The notes: generated by a model not told the origin, from the letters alone. 16,307 nucleotides of DNA from Bifidobacterium breve (GCA_945869505.1 CAMBOZ010000022.1:1-16307); one strand, 5' to 3'. Positions 1 through 9,338 are shown, counted from the stretch's first letter. Made by a program: numbers and translations.

Positions 1-148
1 GGACATTTTGGCTGAAAAGGATGGCCCGATGCTTGAACATGGAATCAAGGAAATGGAAAAGGGAAAGCTGTGGGTTCCACTTTCTGTGGGGGAGCGGCCA
101 GATAAGGATCGCCTAGAAGCGAGGTTTTCAGAGTTTTCACGCCAATAG
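1..148 (+). CDS. C-terminal end of a probable HNH endonuclease (partial)
   Basis: An open frame enters from the left edge (first full codon at position 2) and ends at TAG 146-148, giving 48 residues. The pieces DGPMLEHGIKEM, KLWVPLSVGERPD and DRLEARFSEF resemble, from memory, the C-terminal tail of PF13391-type HNH endonucleases, where a G-P-M-L-x-H-G-L-Q-E-M stretch is followed by a 'P-D-R-x-x-L-x-x-R-x-x-x-F' ending. The HNH core itself lies outside the window, so the nuclease assignment is only moderately sure. It is co-oriented with the SNF2 helicase that starts 64 nt downstream, and such HNH genes are common in restriction islands. It could belong to the same defence module or be a neighbouring modification-dependent enzyme. 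Confidence 0.5.
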   Translation, partial: DILAEKDGPMLEHGIKEMEKGKLWVPLSVGERPDKDRLEARFSEFSRQ

Positions 149-200
149 CGCTCATTCGTGCGCTCAAGACAAACCCCTGTTTGTTGTCACAATCACCCGA

Positions 201-206
201 TAGGTT
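201..206 (+). promoter_or_regulatory. Candidate -10 element (TAGGTT) for the helicase gene
   Basis: TAGGTT fits the loose TAnnnT -10 pattern and ends 6 nt before the ATG at 213. Transcription would begin at or next to the start codon, as in leaderless mRNAs, and the same geometry recurs at five other genes here. No convincing -35 is visible. No good Shine-Dalgarno precedes the ATG, apart from the AGG inside this hexamer. Confidence 0.4.
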
Positions 207-212
207 TTCCCT

Positions 213-3149
213 ATGAGCCAAACGGAAAGTCGCGAAGCCGGGGCTACCCAGAGTTTAATAAACGCCTACCAGTCGAAGTATTACGCACATGAACTTCTGC
301 GGAGCTATTCAAACGATCATGTGGGAAAACTCGCCGGGTTGCTTTTCGATGCCCAGGTCGAACCAAAGCCACATCAAATCGATGCCGCACTTTTCGCTCT
401 TCAGACTCCTTACTTGCCTGGAGTAATTCTGGCCGATGAGGTTGGTCTCGGAAAAACTATCGAAGCTGGAATTGCCATAACCCAATATTGGGCAGAACGA
501 AAACGTCAAATTCTGATCATTGCTCCATCTAGTTTGCGCCAACAGTGGCAGCAGGAACTCAGAGAAAAGTTCCTCATCCCTTCAACTCTCCTGGAAGCGA
601 AATTTAAAGACGAGCAGCTTTCACAAGGAATTTCAAATAACACAGATGTACTCATTTGTTCCTATGAGTTCGCACTTCGCCACGAAACAAGCTTGATGAG
701 AAAGTGGGATTTGGTTATCTGCGACGAAGCTCATCGTCTTCGCAATTTTTATACTGGACGAAATAAAGGGTCTGACGCAATTAGCCACATCGTTCGAGGA
801 GCCAGTAAAACACTCCTTCTCACCGCGACGCCACTTCAGAACCGTCTTGAAGAACTATTTGGGCTAGTAAGCGTCTTTGACCCGACTTACTTTTACTCTC
901 TTGATGCGTTTAGAGAACGGTACATAAAAAGTCGTACATCAAAAACTAATGACGATCTGGTCGAACGCGTTGCCGTAATTAGCAAAAGAACTTTGCGTAA
1001 AGACGCGGATAAGTACATTCATTTCACAAAGCGCCTGCCACTCACAATTGAGTTTTTGCCTAGCAAGCCAGAAATTGAGCTATATAACAAGGTAAATGAA
1101 TACCTCCAACGCGAGGAGCTTTACGCTTTCAGTAACTCTCAACGCCATCTCACAGCTCTGATTATCCGTAAGCGTCTCGGTTCTTCCACATACGCTGTAG
1201 CGAGCACGCTTGAGAACATTGCGAATCGTCTCAATGAAGAGCTCCAGGCGGGTATTCGTCGCGACAATCGCGGTGTGATCATTGTTAATGATCTGTCACC
1301 GGAAGATCTGACAGATGAAGAATGGGAAGAATTAGAGGAAAGTGAAAAGTCTTCGTCGGAAACTTCCTTCGGACCAAGAGCGGGCGAAAAGTTAAGTAAT
1401 GAAGTTCTTGAGGCAATGCGGAGTGAAGTTACTGAACTTCGCAGCTATGCCGAACTTGCTCGAAGCATCACCGTCAATGAAAAAGCTTCAAAACTCAATG
1501 AAGCCCTTGATTTAGGATTTGAACGGCTCCGCGAGCTAGGCGCACCAGAGAAAGCAATTATCTTCACTGATTCAACAAAGACCCAGGAGTACATCGCACG
1601 ATCACTCGTTGAAGTTGGCCGGGCCGAAGGACTTATTCTCTTTAATGGTTCCAACGATTCACCTGGCGCGAATGAGATTTACAGAGAATGGTTGACAGCT
1701 AATAAAGAGGGCGATGTCATAACGGGGATTCCCGCAGTCGATCGGCGTAAGGCTCTCGTCGATTACTTCCGCACAACAGGCAAAATTATGATTGCCACGG
1801 AAGCCGCAGCAGAAGGTATCAACCTCCAATTCTGTTCGATGGTTGTTAATTACGATCTGCCATGGAATCCACAACGCGTTGAGCAGCGCATCGGACGAGC
1901 CCATCGCTTTGGTCAGAAATACGATGTGGTTGTTGTGAATTTCTCAAACAAAGGTAATGTCGCCGAAGCGAGAATTTTGGAGCTCCTTGCGGGTAAGTTC
2001 CACCTTTTTGAGTCAGTCTTCGGTGCAAGTGATGAAGTTTTAGGCGCTATTGAAGATGGCTTTGATTTTGAAAAGAAAATCAACGAGATTCTCAATAACT
2101 CGCGAAGCGATGCTGATATTGACGCGGCCTTTAAAGAACTAGAAAATCAATATGCCACTGAGATTACATCTGAAATGGCCGCAGCTAAATCCAAGGTCTT
2201 TGACAACTTAGATCCGAATGTTCAGGATCGGCTTAAGGCGTACGACTCGCAATCTAGTGATGTATTAAACAAGTTTGAGCGACTTTTATTAGCAGTGACC
2301 AAGCGCGAGCTTGCTCCTAACGCGAATTTCGAGAATGACGGTAGAAACTTCGTTCTACATAATTCACCAGTCGCCGAAGCCAAGACTGGGCATTACTACT
2401 TTAAGTCTGTCCCACTTGAGAATGCCCACCAGTATCGATTCGATAGTCCACTTGCGAAGCATGTGATTGATAAAGCAATCACGACCAAAACCCCGATTTC
2501 TTCACTAACTTTTAGTCTTGAAAAATCACAGCGAGCAAGCACGGCTGTGAAAGCGCTTGTAGGCAAGTCAGGCGAACTTACGGTCAAAGTTCTTACTTTC
2601 AGCATGAAGGCCAAGAATGACAAGATCTCTGAGTCGTACATGCTTTCTGGTGCATTTACTTCCGATGGTGAGTGGCTTGATCATGAATACGTATCAGATA
2701 TTCTCGATTTACACTGCACTGAGTTAGAGATATCTGTTTCTATTGATGAAAGGCAATTTGAAGAGCAACTAGAAAAGCGCGGAGATCAACTTCAAAAAGA
2801 AGTCCAAGGTCGAAATTCTCGGTATTACGACCAACAAGAAGAGCTCTTATACCGAAATCAGCAAGATCGCCATGCCGAGTCAGAAGGAAAAATTCGCGAA
2901 TACAGGAATAAGGAAAAAGAAGCGAGAAAGAACTCAAAAATCGCCGACGATCCAATGCAGCAGCTAAAATTCAAACAAGAAGCGCGTAAATGGGCGGATA
3001 AAGCAGAGGAGGAAGATGAGTTAGCGCGCGCCGCTCGAAAGAAAATGCGCGAAGAAGCAGAAAATTACCTAACACTAATTGAGCAATCGCTTAAAGGAAC
3101 AAAAATGGTCGAGGAGCTTTTTACGATTGCATGGAAAATCACAGCCTGA
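213..3149 (+). CDS. SNF2-family helicase/ATPase of a type III-like restriction island
   Basis: This 978-aa protein has a superfamily 2 SNF2/RapA-like motor. Visible motifs are KPHQ (52-55), Walker A with GLGKT (78-82), DEAH (171-174), TATPLQN (204-210), TEAAAEGIN (529-537) and the arginine-finger motif VI, VEQRIGRAHRFGQ (556-568). The IGRAHRFGQ form is typical of SNF2 proteins. Residues 350-430 form an acidic insertion between the two RecA-like lobes. Residues 845-955 are highly charged (E/K/R/Q) and probably form a long coiled coil. No nuclease motif is seen. It probably translocates on duplex DNA and remodels or recruits partners. It is followed after 50 nt by the adenine methyltransferase and then Res, so it is probably co-expressed with them. 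DrmD of class 1 DISARM is a comparable SNF2 protein, but the other DISARM genes are missing. The SNF2 call is secure; its role in restriction is inferred. Confidence 0.9.
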   Translation: MSQTESREAGATQSLINAYQSKYYAHELLRSYSNDHVGKLAGLLFDAQVEPKPHQIDAALFALQTPYLPGVILADEVGLGKTIEAGIAITQYWAERKRQILIIAPSSLRQQWQQELREKFLIPSTLLEAKFKDEQLSQGISNNTDVLICSYEFALRHETSLMRKWDLVICDEAHRLRNFYTGRNKGSDAISHIVRGASKTLLLTATPLQNRLEELFGLVSVFDPTYFYSLDAFRERYIKSRTSKTNDDLVERVAVISKRTLRKDADKYIHFTKRLPLTIEFLPSKPEIELYNKVNEYLQREELYAFSNSQRHLTALIIRKRLGSSTYAVASTLENIANRLNEELQAGIRRDNRGVIIVNDLSPEDLTDEEWEELEESEKSSSETSFGPRAGEKLSNEVLEAMRSEVTELRSYAELARSITVNEKASKLNEALDLGFERLRELGAPEKAIIFTDSTKTQEYIARSLVEVGRAEGLILFNGSNDSPGANEIYREWLTANKEGDVITGIPAVDRRKALVDYFRTTGKIMIATEAAAEGINLQFCSMVVNYDLPWNPQRVEQRIGRAHRFGQKYDVVVVNFSNKGNVAEARILELLAGKFHLFESVFGASDEVLGAIEDGFDFEKKINEILNNSRSDADIDAAFKELENQYATEITSEMAAAKSKVFDNLDPNVQDRLKAYDSQSSDVLNKFERLLLAVTKRELAPNANFENDGRNFVLHNSPVAEAKTGHYYFKSVPLENAHQYRFDSPLAKHVIDKAITTKTPISSLTFSLEKSQRASTAVKALVGKSGELTVKVLTFSMKAKNDKISESYMLSGAFTSDGEWLDHEYVSDILDLHCTELEISVSIDERQFEEQLEKRGDQLQKEVQGRNSRYYDQQEELLYRNQQDRHAESEGKIREYRNKEKEARKNSKIADDPMQQLKFKQEARKWADKAEEEDELARAARKKMREEAENYLTLIEQSLKGTKMVEELFTIAWKITA

Positions 3150-3199
3150 TTACGCGTTTCAACAATAGATATGTTAACTAGAAAAGGAAAAAAGAGAGC

Positions 3200-5080
3200 A
3201 TGAGTACTTCTAACGAAGATTTTCAGAGAACAGAAGGAAGCAGCACCGACTTCCGCTCCGAATTCGCTTCGCATTTGGCCTCTCTATTTCCAGAGGCAAT
3301 TGCCGACGGGAAAGTTGATATCAAGAAGATTCAAGAGCTACTTGGTGATGATTTAGTTGACGATCGAGAGAGATTCGGTCTTTATTGGCCAGGAAAGAAG
3401 AAGGCTCTTAGGGCCGCTCAAGATTCAACTACGGCAACTCTAAAACCAAATTTAGAAAATAGTAAAAATTGGAACGAAACAAAGAATTTGTTTATTGAAG
3501 GAGACAATCTTGAAGTTTTGAAAGTTCTTCAGAAGCACTACCACGGAAAAATAAAGATGATCTATATAGATCCGCCTTACAACACAGGCAAAGATTTTAT
3601 TTATCCAGACAATTACAAGGAAGGGCTCGAGAGTTACCTTGAGTGGAGTCGACAAGTAAATGAAGAGGGAAAGAAAATAAGTTCTAATTCAGAAACTGAA
3701 GGTCGGTATCACTCAAACTGGCTAAATATGATGTACCCAAGACTGAAACTTGCCCGAAATTTACTTCGAGACGATGGTGTCATTTTCATCTCCATTGGTG
3801 ATACTGAGTTACACCATTTAGCTAAAATCTCAGATGAGATATTCGGCGAAGCAAACCATGTCGCCACTTTTGCATGGAAGAAACGCGGAACAGGCGGCCA
3901 AGTTGCGAAGAACGCGATCATCAAACAAGTTGAGTATGTTTTGCTGTACGCGCGCTCACTGGATGGGCTCCAACTTTCAGGTCCAAAAAATGAAAATGAG
4001 GGCGAAGAGGGCTGGCGAGATTTTCGTAAGTCTGGCGGACAATGGCAACGAAAACATCGCCCAAATCAGTATTATCCCTTTTACTTGTTGAGTGATGGAT
4101 CCCTTTCTTTAAATGAAACTAAAGACGCAACTGTAATTTTGCCTCAAGATTCCAATGGCGTCGACGGTTTTTGGGAAAATGGGATGGAAACGGCACGTCA
4201 GCGAATTGAGCAAGGTGATTTTAGAGTTAAAGAGGCCAAGCAGGGTTTAAAAATCGAACAACGGGACGTAGCAAAAGCAACTTCCAATGCTGGCAGTTTT
4301 ATAGATATTCCATCAACTCGGGGAACGGATGAGATTAAGAAATACTTTGGGGATAACGTGGTTTTTGAGAATCCAAAACCAACTGAAGTATTGAAGGCGC
4401 TAGCAGTTATTTCTGATGTGCGTGATGGAGAAATTGTCTTGGATTTCTTCGCGGGGTCCGGTTCTACGGCTGACGCAGTAATGCGTATGAATAGCGAAGA
4501 TGGTGTTTCGCGACAGTGGATTCTTGTGCAACTACCGGAGCCAGTGGAAGAGGATACGCCAGCAGCGGCATCTGGCTTTAAGCGAATTTCTGATCTGTCG
4601 CGAGCCCGCGTAGATCGAGCTGGAGATCTCATTAGCTCTGATTTACTGGGCGGAAATGTTGATATTGGTTATCGCAGCTTTAGTCTTACAGATACAAACT
4701 TTCCTAAATGGAAAGTTGATAGTGATTCCCAACCCAATGCGCTGGAGCAACATTTGCTTGATTTAAAGCAAAACTCAGCAAGTTCAACTACTCCAGAGGC
4801 TTTCTTGTTTGAAATACTAATTAAGCAGGGGTATTCACTGACTGAGAAGATTGAAGAACTTAGTATTGATGATTTGATAGTACAGAATGTTGGTTCAGGC
4901 CTGGTCTTGGCCTTAGTTGAAGCAAAAATGAAGCCGACTTTGAATCAACTAAAGAATGTACTTTCTCTAAATCCAGCACGATTTATTATTTTGGAGGATA
5001 TTTTTGAAGGCGATGATGAGCTCAAAACAAATCTGGTTCAGGAATGCAAATCCCGCGGTATAGAACTCTGGACGGCTTAA
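3200..5080 (+). CDS. mod: Type III restriction-modification DNA N6-adenine methyltransferase (Mod)
   Basis: This 626-aa protein carries the catalytic motif IV DPPYNTG (124-130) before the AdoMet-binding motif I FAGSGST (417-423). That order defines beta-class N6-adenine methyltransferases. The N-terminal lead-in with LFIEGDNLEVLKVL (97-110) is the usual motif preceding DPPY in type III Mod proteins. The region between roughly 200 and 410 is the likely target-recognition domain. The C-terminal 100 residues resemble the Mod tail that contacts Res. A purine-rich stretch with AGGA lies just upstream of ATG 3200. The gene ends in TAA directly followed by the Res ATG, so translation is probably coupled. 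It would methylate one strand of an asymmetric site and supply specificity to the Mod-Res complex. The recognition sequence cannot be read from the protein. Confidence 0.92.
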   Translation: MSTSNEDFQRTEGSSTDFRSEFASHLASLFPEAIADGKVDIKKIQELLGDDLVDDRERFGLYWPGKKKALRAAQDSTTATLKPNLENSKNWNETKNLFIEGDNLEVLKVLQKHYHGKIKMIYIDPPYNTGKDFIYPDNYKEGLESYLEWSRQVNEEGKKISSNSETEGRYHSNWLNMMYPRLKLARNLLRDDGVIFISIGDTELHHLAKISDEIFGEANHVATFAWKKRGTGGQVAKNAIIKQVEYVLLYARSLDGLQLSGPKNENEGEEGWRDFRKSGGQWQRKHRPNQYYPFYLLSDGSLSLNETKDATVILPQDSNGVDGFWENGMETARQRIEQGDFRVKEAKQGLKIEQRDVAKATSNAGSFIDIPSTRGTDEIKKYFGDNVVFENPKPTEVLKALAVISDVRDGEIVLDFFAGSGSTADAVMRMNSEDGVSRQWILVQLPEPVEEDTPAAASGFKRISDLSRARVDRAGDLISSDLLGGNVDIGYRSFSLTDTNFPKWKVDSDSQPNALEQHLLDLKQNSASSTTPEAFLFEILIKQGYSLTEKIEELSIDDLIVQNVGSGLVLALVEAKMKPTLNQLKNVLSLNPARFIILEDIFEGDDELKTNLVQECKSRGIELWTA

Positions 5081-8047
5081 ATGGAATTCAAATTTGATGC
5101 CCATCAACAATATCAACAAGATGCGATTGCAGCAGTTGTTGATCTTTTTGAGGGGCAACCTTTGGAATTTTCAATATTAGAGTCGAAACTTACATCAAGT
5201 ATTCAAGATAAAGGTGCGCAAGCTTCTTTGGATTTGATTAACGAAGTAGGAGCTATCGGAAATAGATTAGCACTGGACCACTCCATCATCGTTAAAAATT
5301 TACAGGTAGTGCAGGATAGAAATGGCCTTGAAGTCGTGGATCCAGAGGAGGTTTCTGGTTATGACTTCGACATAGAAATGGAAACCGGAACGGGTAAGAC
5401 ATACGTATATTTGCGGACAATTTTTGAACTGGCAAAGCGCTATAGATTTACAAAGTTTATTATCCTTGTCCCTAGTGTGGCTATCAAGGAGGGTGTTACA
5501 AGCAGTATCGACTTAATGGCACGGCATTTTCAGGAACTTTATGCGACCCCTTTTGATGCCACTGTTTATTCTGGAAGTAGTGCCGAGGAAGTACAGTCAT
5601 TCGCAACTTCGACTAGTCTGCAAATCTTAGTGATGACGATTGACTCGCTTCGAGGAGATAAAAACACTCGTGTCATACATCAAAACCGTGACAAACTTAA
5701 TGGATTGCGGCCCATAGATTATTTGCAGGCAACGCAGCCGGTGGTGATTATGGATGAGCCTCAGAATATGGAGTCTCTGCTGTCTTTAAGCGCGATATCA
5801 GAGCTAAATCCAATATGTACGTTGCGTTACTCGGCGACACATCGAAAGACACGAAATGTGGTTTACCGCCTAGATCCGGTCGATGCACACGAACTTGGTC
5901 TGGTTAAGCAAATTGTTGTTGCTGAGGCGCTACAACAAGGTGCAGATGCTGGTCAGTATCTAAAATTGATTTCGGTTCGAAACGAAAAAGGTTTCTCAGC
6001 AAAAATGGAGTTAGCTTGCCGAAAGGCATCGGACGGGTCTATTGAGCGAAAAGTGGTCTCAGTAAAAAACGGCCAAGATCTCGCGAAGTTAACAGGAAAT
6101 CAAGCCTATGAAGGTTGGCTAGTAAATGAGCTTTCTATAGAGCCTGAGTCCGCGGAGGTGTTTCCATACGGAAGCATAAATGTTGGCGAAGTCATTGGCG
6201 GTTCTAATGATTCTATTTATAGAGAAATGATCCGCGAAACTATTCGTGAACATATGCGGAAAGAAGTGCTATTGCGTGAGAAAGGGATAAAAGTCCTAAG
6301 TCTATTTTTCGTAGATAAAGTCGCTAGCTTTATTGGTGAAGGAATGAATAACGACACAGCAAATGGCGATTTTGCTCTTTGGTTCGATGAACTTTTTAAA
6401 GAAGAGTTAGAAAAGAATCCCAAATGGAAGGCACTACTTCCCGAGGCTCCAGTGGAATACAGAAGCGCCTATTTTGCATCGATTAGAGGGAAAAAAGGGC
6501 TGTCTGCCGAATTCACCGACTCTACAGGGTCTTCTAAGAATGATGATGATGCTTACGATTTGATTATGAGAGCAAAAGCGCGCTTACTTGATGAAAATGA
6601 GCCGGTACGTTTTATTTTTAGTCACTCTGCACTTCGTGAAGGTTGGGACAATCCAAACGTTTTCCAGATCTGCGCACTACGAGAAATGGGTGGAGCAACG
6701 GAGAGACGTCAGACCATCGGAAGAGGGCTGAGATTACCTGTAAATCAAGATGGTGATCGTGTTCCAGATAGAAACATTGCTCAATTAACGGTAATTGCCA
6801 ATGAGTCGTATAGAGACTTCGCTGACAGTCTCCAAAAAGAGTACACCGAGTCTGGAGTGAGTATTGGATTTGTTAGGCCCGGTGAATTCGCAAAAATTCT
6901 AATTGTGGATGCTCGGGGAGCTGAGAAATTACTTGGATATGCGGGCTCCAAGAGTATTTGGGAAGAATTGGTAAAGAGGAATTTCTTAGACGAACACGGT
7001 CGTCTGTCAGCAAACTATCGGCCCGAAATAAAGGGATTTACACTCGGACAAGCCCCCGACTTTTTCTGGCCTGAGCAAGAAATAATTCGAATTATGGGCA
7101 ATTCCAAGGTAGATCGCTTCGTTAAACTGCAGAGAAAGCGAACAGCACGTACACTCAATAAGCAACTCTATATGAGCCAGGAATTTGACGAATTTTGGAG
7201 AACTATCTCGCAAAGAACCACTTACCGCGTAACTTTGGATACAGAAGCCGTAATCAAAGAAGCAGTAAATAAAATCAAAAGTGAACAACCTATTCAACCT
7301 CTTCGCGTCCAAGTCACAAAGGCTGGCGTGAAATTAGTGCGAGGGGGAACGCAAACTGCTGAAACTTCATCGAGATCAGCAGAATTAAACACCACTTATC
7401 AGCTTCCTGACATCATTACTGAACTCCAAGAAGCAACTTCACTGACACGTAAAACACTCGTAGACATTCTTGTTGCGTCAAACAAACTCGGACAGTTCAT
7501 TTCAAATCCAAACGACTTTATCTCAATGGTCAAGCGCAACCTACAGAATGTCTTGGCGGCAGCTGTTGTTAAGGGCCTTCAATACGAAAAAATTGGGGGA
7601 TATGTATATGAATTACGTGAACTGCAGAAAGATGGAATGGAAGAACGCGATCTATTTATTGACCGCCTTTATGAAGTCAAGAACAAGCAAAAGACTGATT
7701 TCGATTACATCCAGATTGACTCCGAAGGCGTAGATGCGCCCGAACGTCAATTCGCCGAGCTTCTGGATTCCCGTGAAGATGTGAAATTGTTCATGAAGCT
7801 ACCCGATAAGTTCAAAATTGATACACCTGTTGGAAACTACAATCCAGATTGGGCAATCATCAAGCAGGTTGATGGTAAGGATCATATTTATATGATTCGC
7901 GAAACTAAGAGCACTCGTGATGAAATGAAGCTTCGACCAACTGAAAAAGCTAAAATTGAAGCGGCAAAAAAACATTTTGCTGCGATTGGTATAAAGCAAG
8001 GTGAAGTTGATTACGATGTCGGTGTTCCTGGTGATTGGCGTATTTAA
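5081..8047 (+). CDS. res: Type III restriction endonuclease subunit R (Res)
   Basis: This 988-aa length is usual for Res. The helicase core shows Walker A METGTGKT (100-107), the DEPQ box (225-228) characteristic of type III Res enzymes, the SAT motif (251-253), motif V with SALREGWDNPNVFQ (516-529) and motif VI ERRQTIGRGLRLP (541-553). The C-terminal nuclease is seen as NPDW (921-924) followed by ETK (941-943), matching the D...ExK of the PD-(D/E)XK fold, with E888 as a possible upstream acidic residue. All motifs are intact and there is no frameshift, so the enzyme is probably active. It would bind Mod, hydrolyse ATP to move along DNA, and cut after meeting a second enzyme at an inverted site. 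The start is fixed by the TAA/ATG junction with mod. Confidence 0.93.
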   Translation: MEFKFDAHQQYQQDAIAAVVDLFEGQPLEFSILESKLTSSIQDKGAQASLDLINEVGAIGNRLALDHSIIVKNLQVVQDRNGLEVVDPEEVSGYDFDIEMETGTGKTYVYLRTIFELAKRYRFTKFIILVPSVAIKEGVTSSIDLMARHFQELYATPFDATVYSGSSAEEVQSFATSTSLQILVMTIDSLRGDKNTRVIHQNRDKLNGLRPIDYLQATQPVVIMDEPQNMESLLSLSAISELNPICTLRYSATHRKTRNVVYRLDPVDAHELGLVKQIVVAEALQQGADAGQYLKLISVRNEKGFSAKMELACRKASDGSIERKVVSVKNGQDLAKLTGNQAYEGWLVNELSIEPESAEVFPYGSINVGEVIGGSNDSIYREMIRETIREHMRKEVLLREKGIKVLSLFFVDKVASFIGEGMNNDTANGDFALWFDELFKEELEKNPKWKALLPEAPVEYRSAYFASIRGKKGLSAEFTDSTGSSKNDDDAYDLIMRAKARLLDENEPVRFIFSHSALREGWDNPNVFQICALREMGGATERRQTIGRGLRLPVNQDGDRVPDRNIAQLTVIANESYRDFADSLQKEYTESGVSIGFVRPGEFAKILIVDARGAEKLLGYAGSKSIWEELVKRNFLDEHGRLSANYRPEIKGFTLGQAPDFFWPEQEIIRIMGNSKVDRFVKLQRKRTARTLNKQLYMSQEFDEFWRTISQRTTYRVTLDTEAVIKEAVNKIKSEQPIQPLRVQVTKAGVKLVRGGTQTAETSSRSAELNTTYQLPDIITELQEATSLTRKTLVDILVASNKLGQFISNPNDFISMVKRNLQNVLAAAVVKGLQYEKIGGYVYELRELQKDGMEERDLFIDRLYEVKNKQKTDFDYIQIDSEGVDAPERQFAELLDSREDVKLFMKLPDKFKIDTPVGNYNPDWAIIKQVDGKDHIYMIRETKSTRDEMKLRPTEKAKIEAAKKHFAAIGIKQGEVDYDVGVPGDWRI

Positions 8048-8070
8048 GAACCTAAATCTGTGAGAGTTAG

Positions 8071-8259
8071 TTAAACTCGATGTTTCCCAATCTGCTTTAA
8101 CCTCCGCAGCGCTTTCGTGGTGATCTTGCCACCGAAAGTTCCGCGTTTGGGAGATGAGAGAAAGCCGACTTCCATGGCAGTGCTCACGTATTCGCCGATG
8201 AATTTTTCGGGACGGACGAGTGAGTATTTACTTCGATTAATTAAGCGTTCGCGCTCTAT
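8071..8259 (-). pseudogene. Coding-like remnant, unknown family
   Basis: On the minus strand a frame stays open from a stop at 8260-8262 to TAA 8071-8073, and its upper part overlaps the 3' end of the oxidoreductase gene. The predicted text looks like real protein (LVRPEKFIGEYVSTAMEVGF, then SPKRGTFGGKITTKALRRLK, ending GKHRV). There is no ATG near its beginning and no Shine-Dalgarno at the internal GTG (8187) or ATG (8175). It is best read as the C-terminal end of a gene whose 5' part was lost when the oxidoreductase came to lie upstream. A genuine short gene of about 34-38 aa is possible. I do not recognise the family. The rest of the 8048-8236 gap shows nothing else. Confidence 0.35.
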
Positions 8260-9304
8260 CTAGAGACAACGGCCACGCGATCTTCACGCCTAACTTCTCT
8301 GCAGCGTTGATTGCCCATCTTGGATTACGCAACATTGCTCGGGCAAGGAATACGGCATCGGCTTGGCCGGTGGAGATGATTGCTTCGGCTTGTTCGGGTT
8401 CGGTGATTAGGCCGACGGCTGCGGCGAGGATGTTGGATTCGTTGCGGATGGATTCGGCAAAGGGAACTTGGAAGTTTGGTTTGGCATCTATTTTCGCGTT
8501 GTGAATGGCACCGCCCGATGATGTGTCGATTAAGTCAACGCCTAGTTCTTTAAGTTCTTTGCTTAGTTTTACGGAATCGGTGATGTCCCAGCCGCCTTCG
8601 GCCCAATCAGATGCTGATAGGCGAACAAAGAGTGGTGTTGTGTCGGGGATTGCTTGGCGGATTGCTTTGGTGGTTTCGAGTAAGAAACGTGTGCGGTTTT
8701 CGTAACTTCCGCCGTATTCGTCGGTGCGGTGGTTCATAAGTGGTGAGAAGAATTGGTGGAAGAGATAACCGTGGGCAGCGTGGATTTCGATAACGTCGAA
8801 GCCGACTTTTACGGCGCGTGCTGCTGCTTCGGCAAATTTTTCGGTGAGATCTTTTATCTCGTTGATGGTTAGTGCGCGGGGGATTGGATAACCCTCGAAG
8901 GCAGTTGCAGATGAAGAGGTGGCTTCCCATCCGCCTTCTTCTGGTGTGGCCATACGGTGGTCATCCCAAGGGCGCATCGTTGATGCTTTGCGACCGGCGT
9001 GGGCTAATTGGATTCCGATCTTTACGTTCTGTGAATGTGCGAAGTCGATAACTTCTTTAAAACTATTTGCATGTGCATCATCTTCAATTGAGGGGCAACC
9101 GATTGAGATGCGACCTTCGGGGATGACACCGGTTGCTTCAACCATGATTAGGCCGGGTGCGCCGGTGGCGAGCGCGCCGAGGTGAGAGCGATGCCAATGG
9201 CCGATGTGGCCGTTAGTTGATTGGTATTGGCACATTGGGGAGACCCAGACGCGGTTTTGGAAAACGGTTTCGCGGATGGTCAGTGGTGTGAAGAGTGCGC
9301 TCAT
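8237..9304 (-). CDS. NADH:flavin oxidoreductase, Old Yellow Enzyme family (YqjM/NamA type)
   Basis: The 355-aa protein is a single TIM-barrel FMN enzyme that would reduce activated C=C bonds with NAD(P)H. Recognisable parts are FQNRVWVSPMCQYQ (15-28), with the Cys25 typical of the YqjM class, IGIQLAHAGRKA (97-108), IEIHAAHGYLFHQFFSPL (172-189) with the His pair that binds substrate, RTDEYGGSYENR (193-204), and the C-terminal phosphate-binding region near AVGLI and AVFLARAMLRNPRW. The frame is open further upstream, but ATG 9304 is chosen because the protein family begins there and a TATGAT hexamer lies 6 nt upstream. The physiological substrate is unknown. It is monocistronic by appearance, with a remnant at its 3' end. 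Confidence 0.92.
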   Translation of the reverse strand: MSALFTPLTIRETVFQNRVWVSPMCQYQSTNGHIGHWHRSHLGALATGAPGLIMVEATGVIPEGRISIGCPSIEDDAHANSFKEVIDFAHSQNVKIGIQLAHAGRKASTMRPWDDHRMATPEEGGWEATSSSATAFEGYPIPRALTINEIKDLTEKFAEAAARAVKVGFDVIEIHAAHGYLFHQFFSPLMNHRTDEYGGSYENRTRFLLETTKAIRQAIPDTTPLFVRLSASDWAEGGWDITDSVKLSKELKELGVDLIDTSSGGAIHNAKIDAKPNFQVPFAESIRNESNILAAAVGLITEPEQAEAIISTGQADAVFLARAMLRNPRWAINAAEKLGVKIAWPLSLDRARTLN

Positions 9305-9310
9305 GTAGTG

Positions 9311-9316
9311 ATCATA
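9311..9316 (-). promoter_or_regulatory. -10 element (TATGAT) of the OYE-family gene
   Basis: Read on the minus strand this is TATGAT, five of six matches to TATAAT, followed by 6 nt and the ATG at 9304. It predicts a leaderless transcript and supports that start over the longer open frame beginning at 9457. No strong -35 is visible. Confidence 0.6.
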
Positions 9317-9338
9317 AAGGGTCGGTACAAAGAGAAAA

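Noticed and set aside
4198..4632. 144-codon open frame antisense to the methyltransferase
   Set aside because: It is low-complexity, rich in Ser/Arg/Thr, lacks a ribosome site and is wholly covered by the conserved Mod motifs on the other strand.
213..8047. DISARM system
   Set aside because: A SNF2 protein and adenine methyltransferase are present, but the DrmA-type helicase, DUF1998 protein and phospholipase D-like gene are missing, and the third gene has clear type III Res features (DEPQ, C-terminal nuclease).
8307..9185. Several plus-strand open frames and one minus-strand frame inside the oxidoreductase gene
   Set aside because: They are shadows of the conserved minus-strand gene, with no ribosome sites or recognisable protein text.
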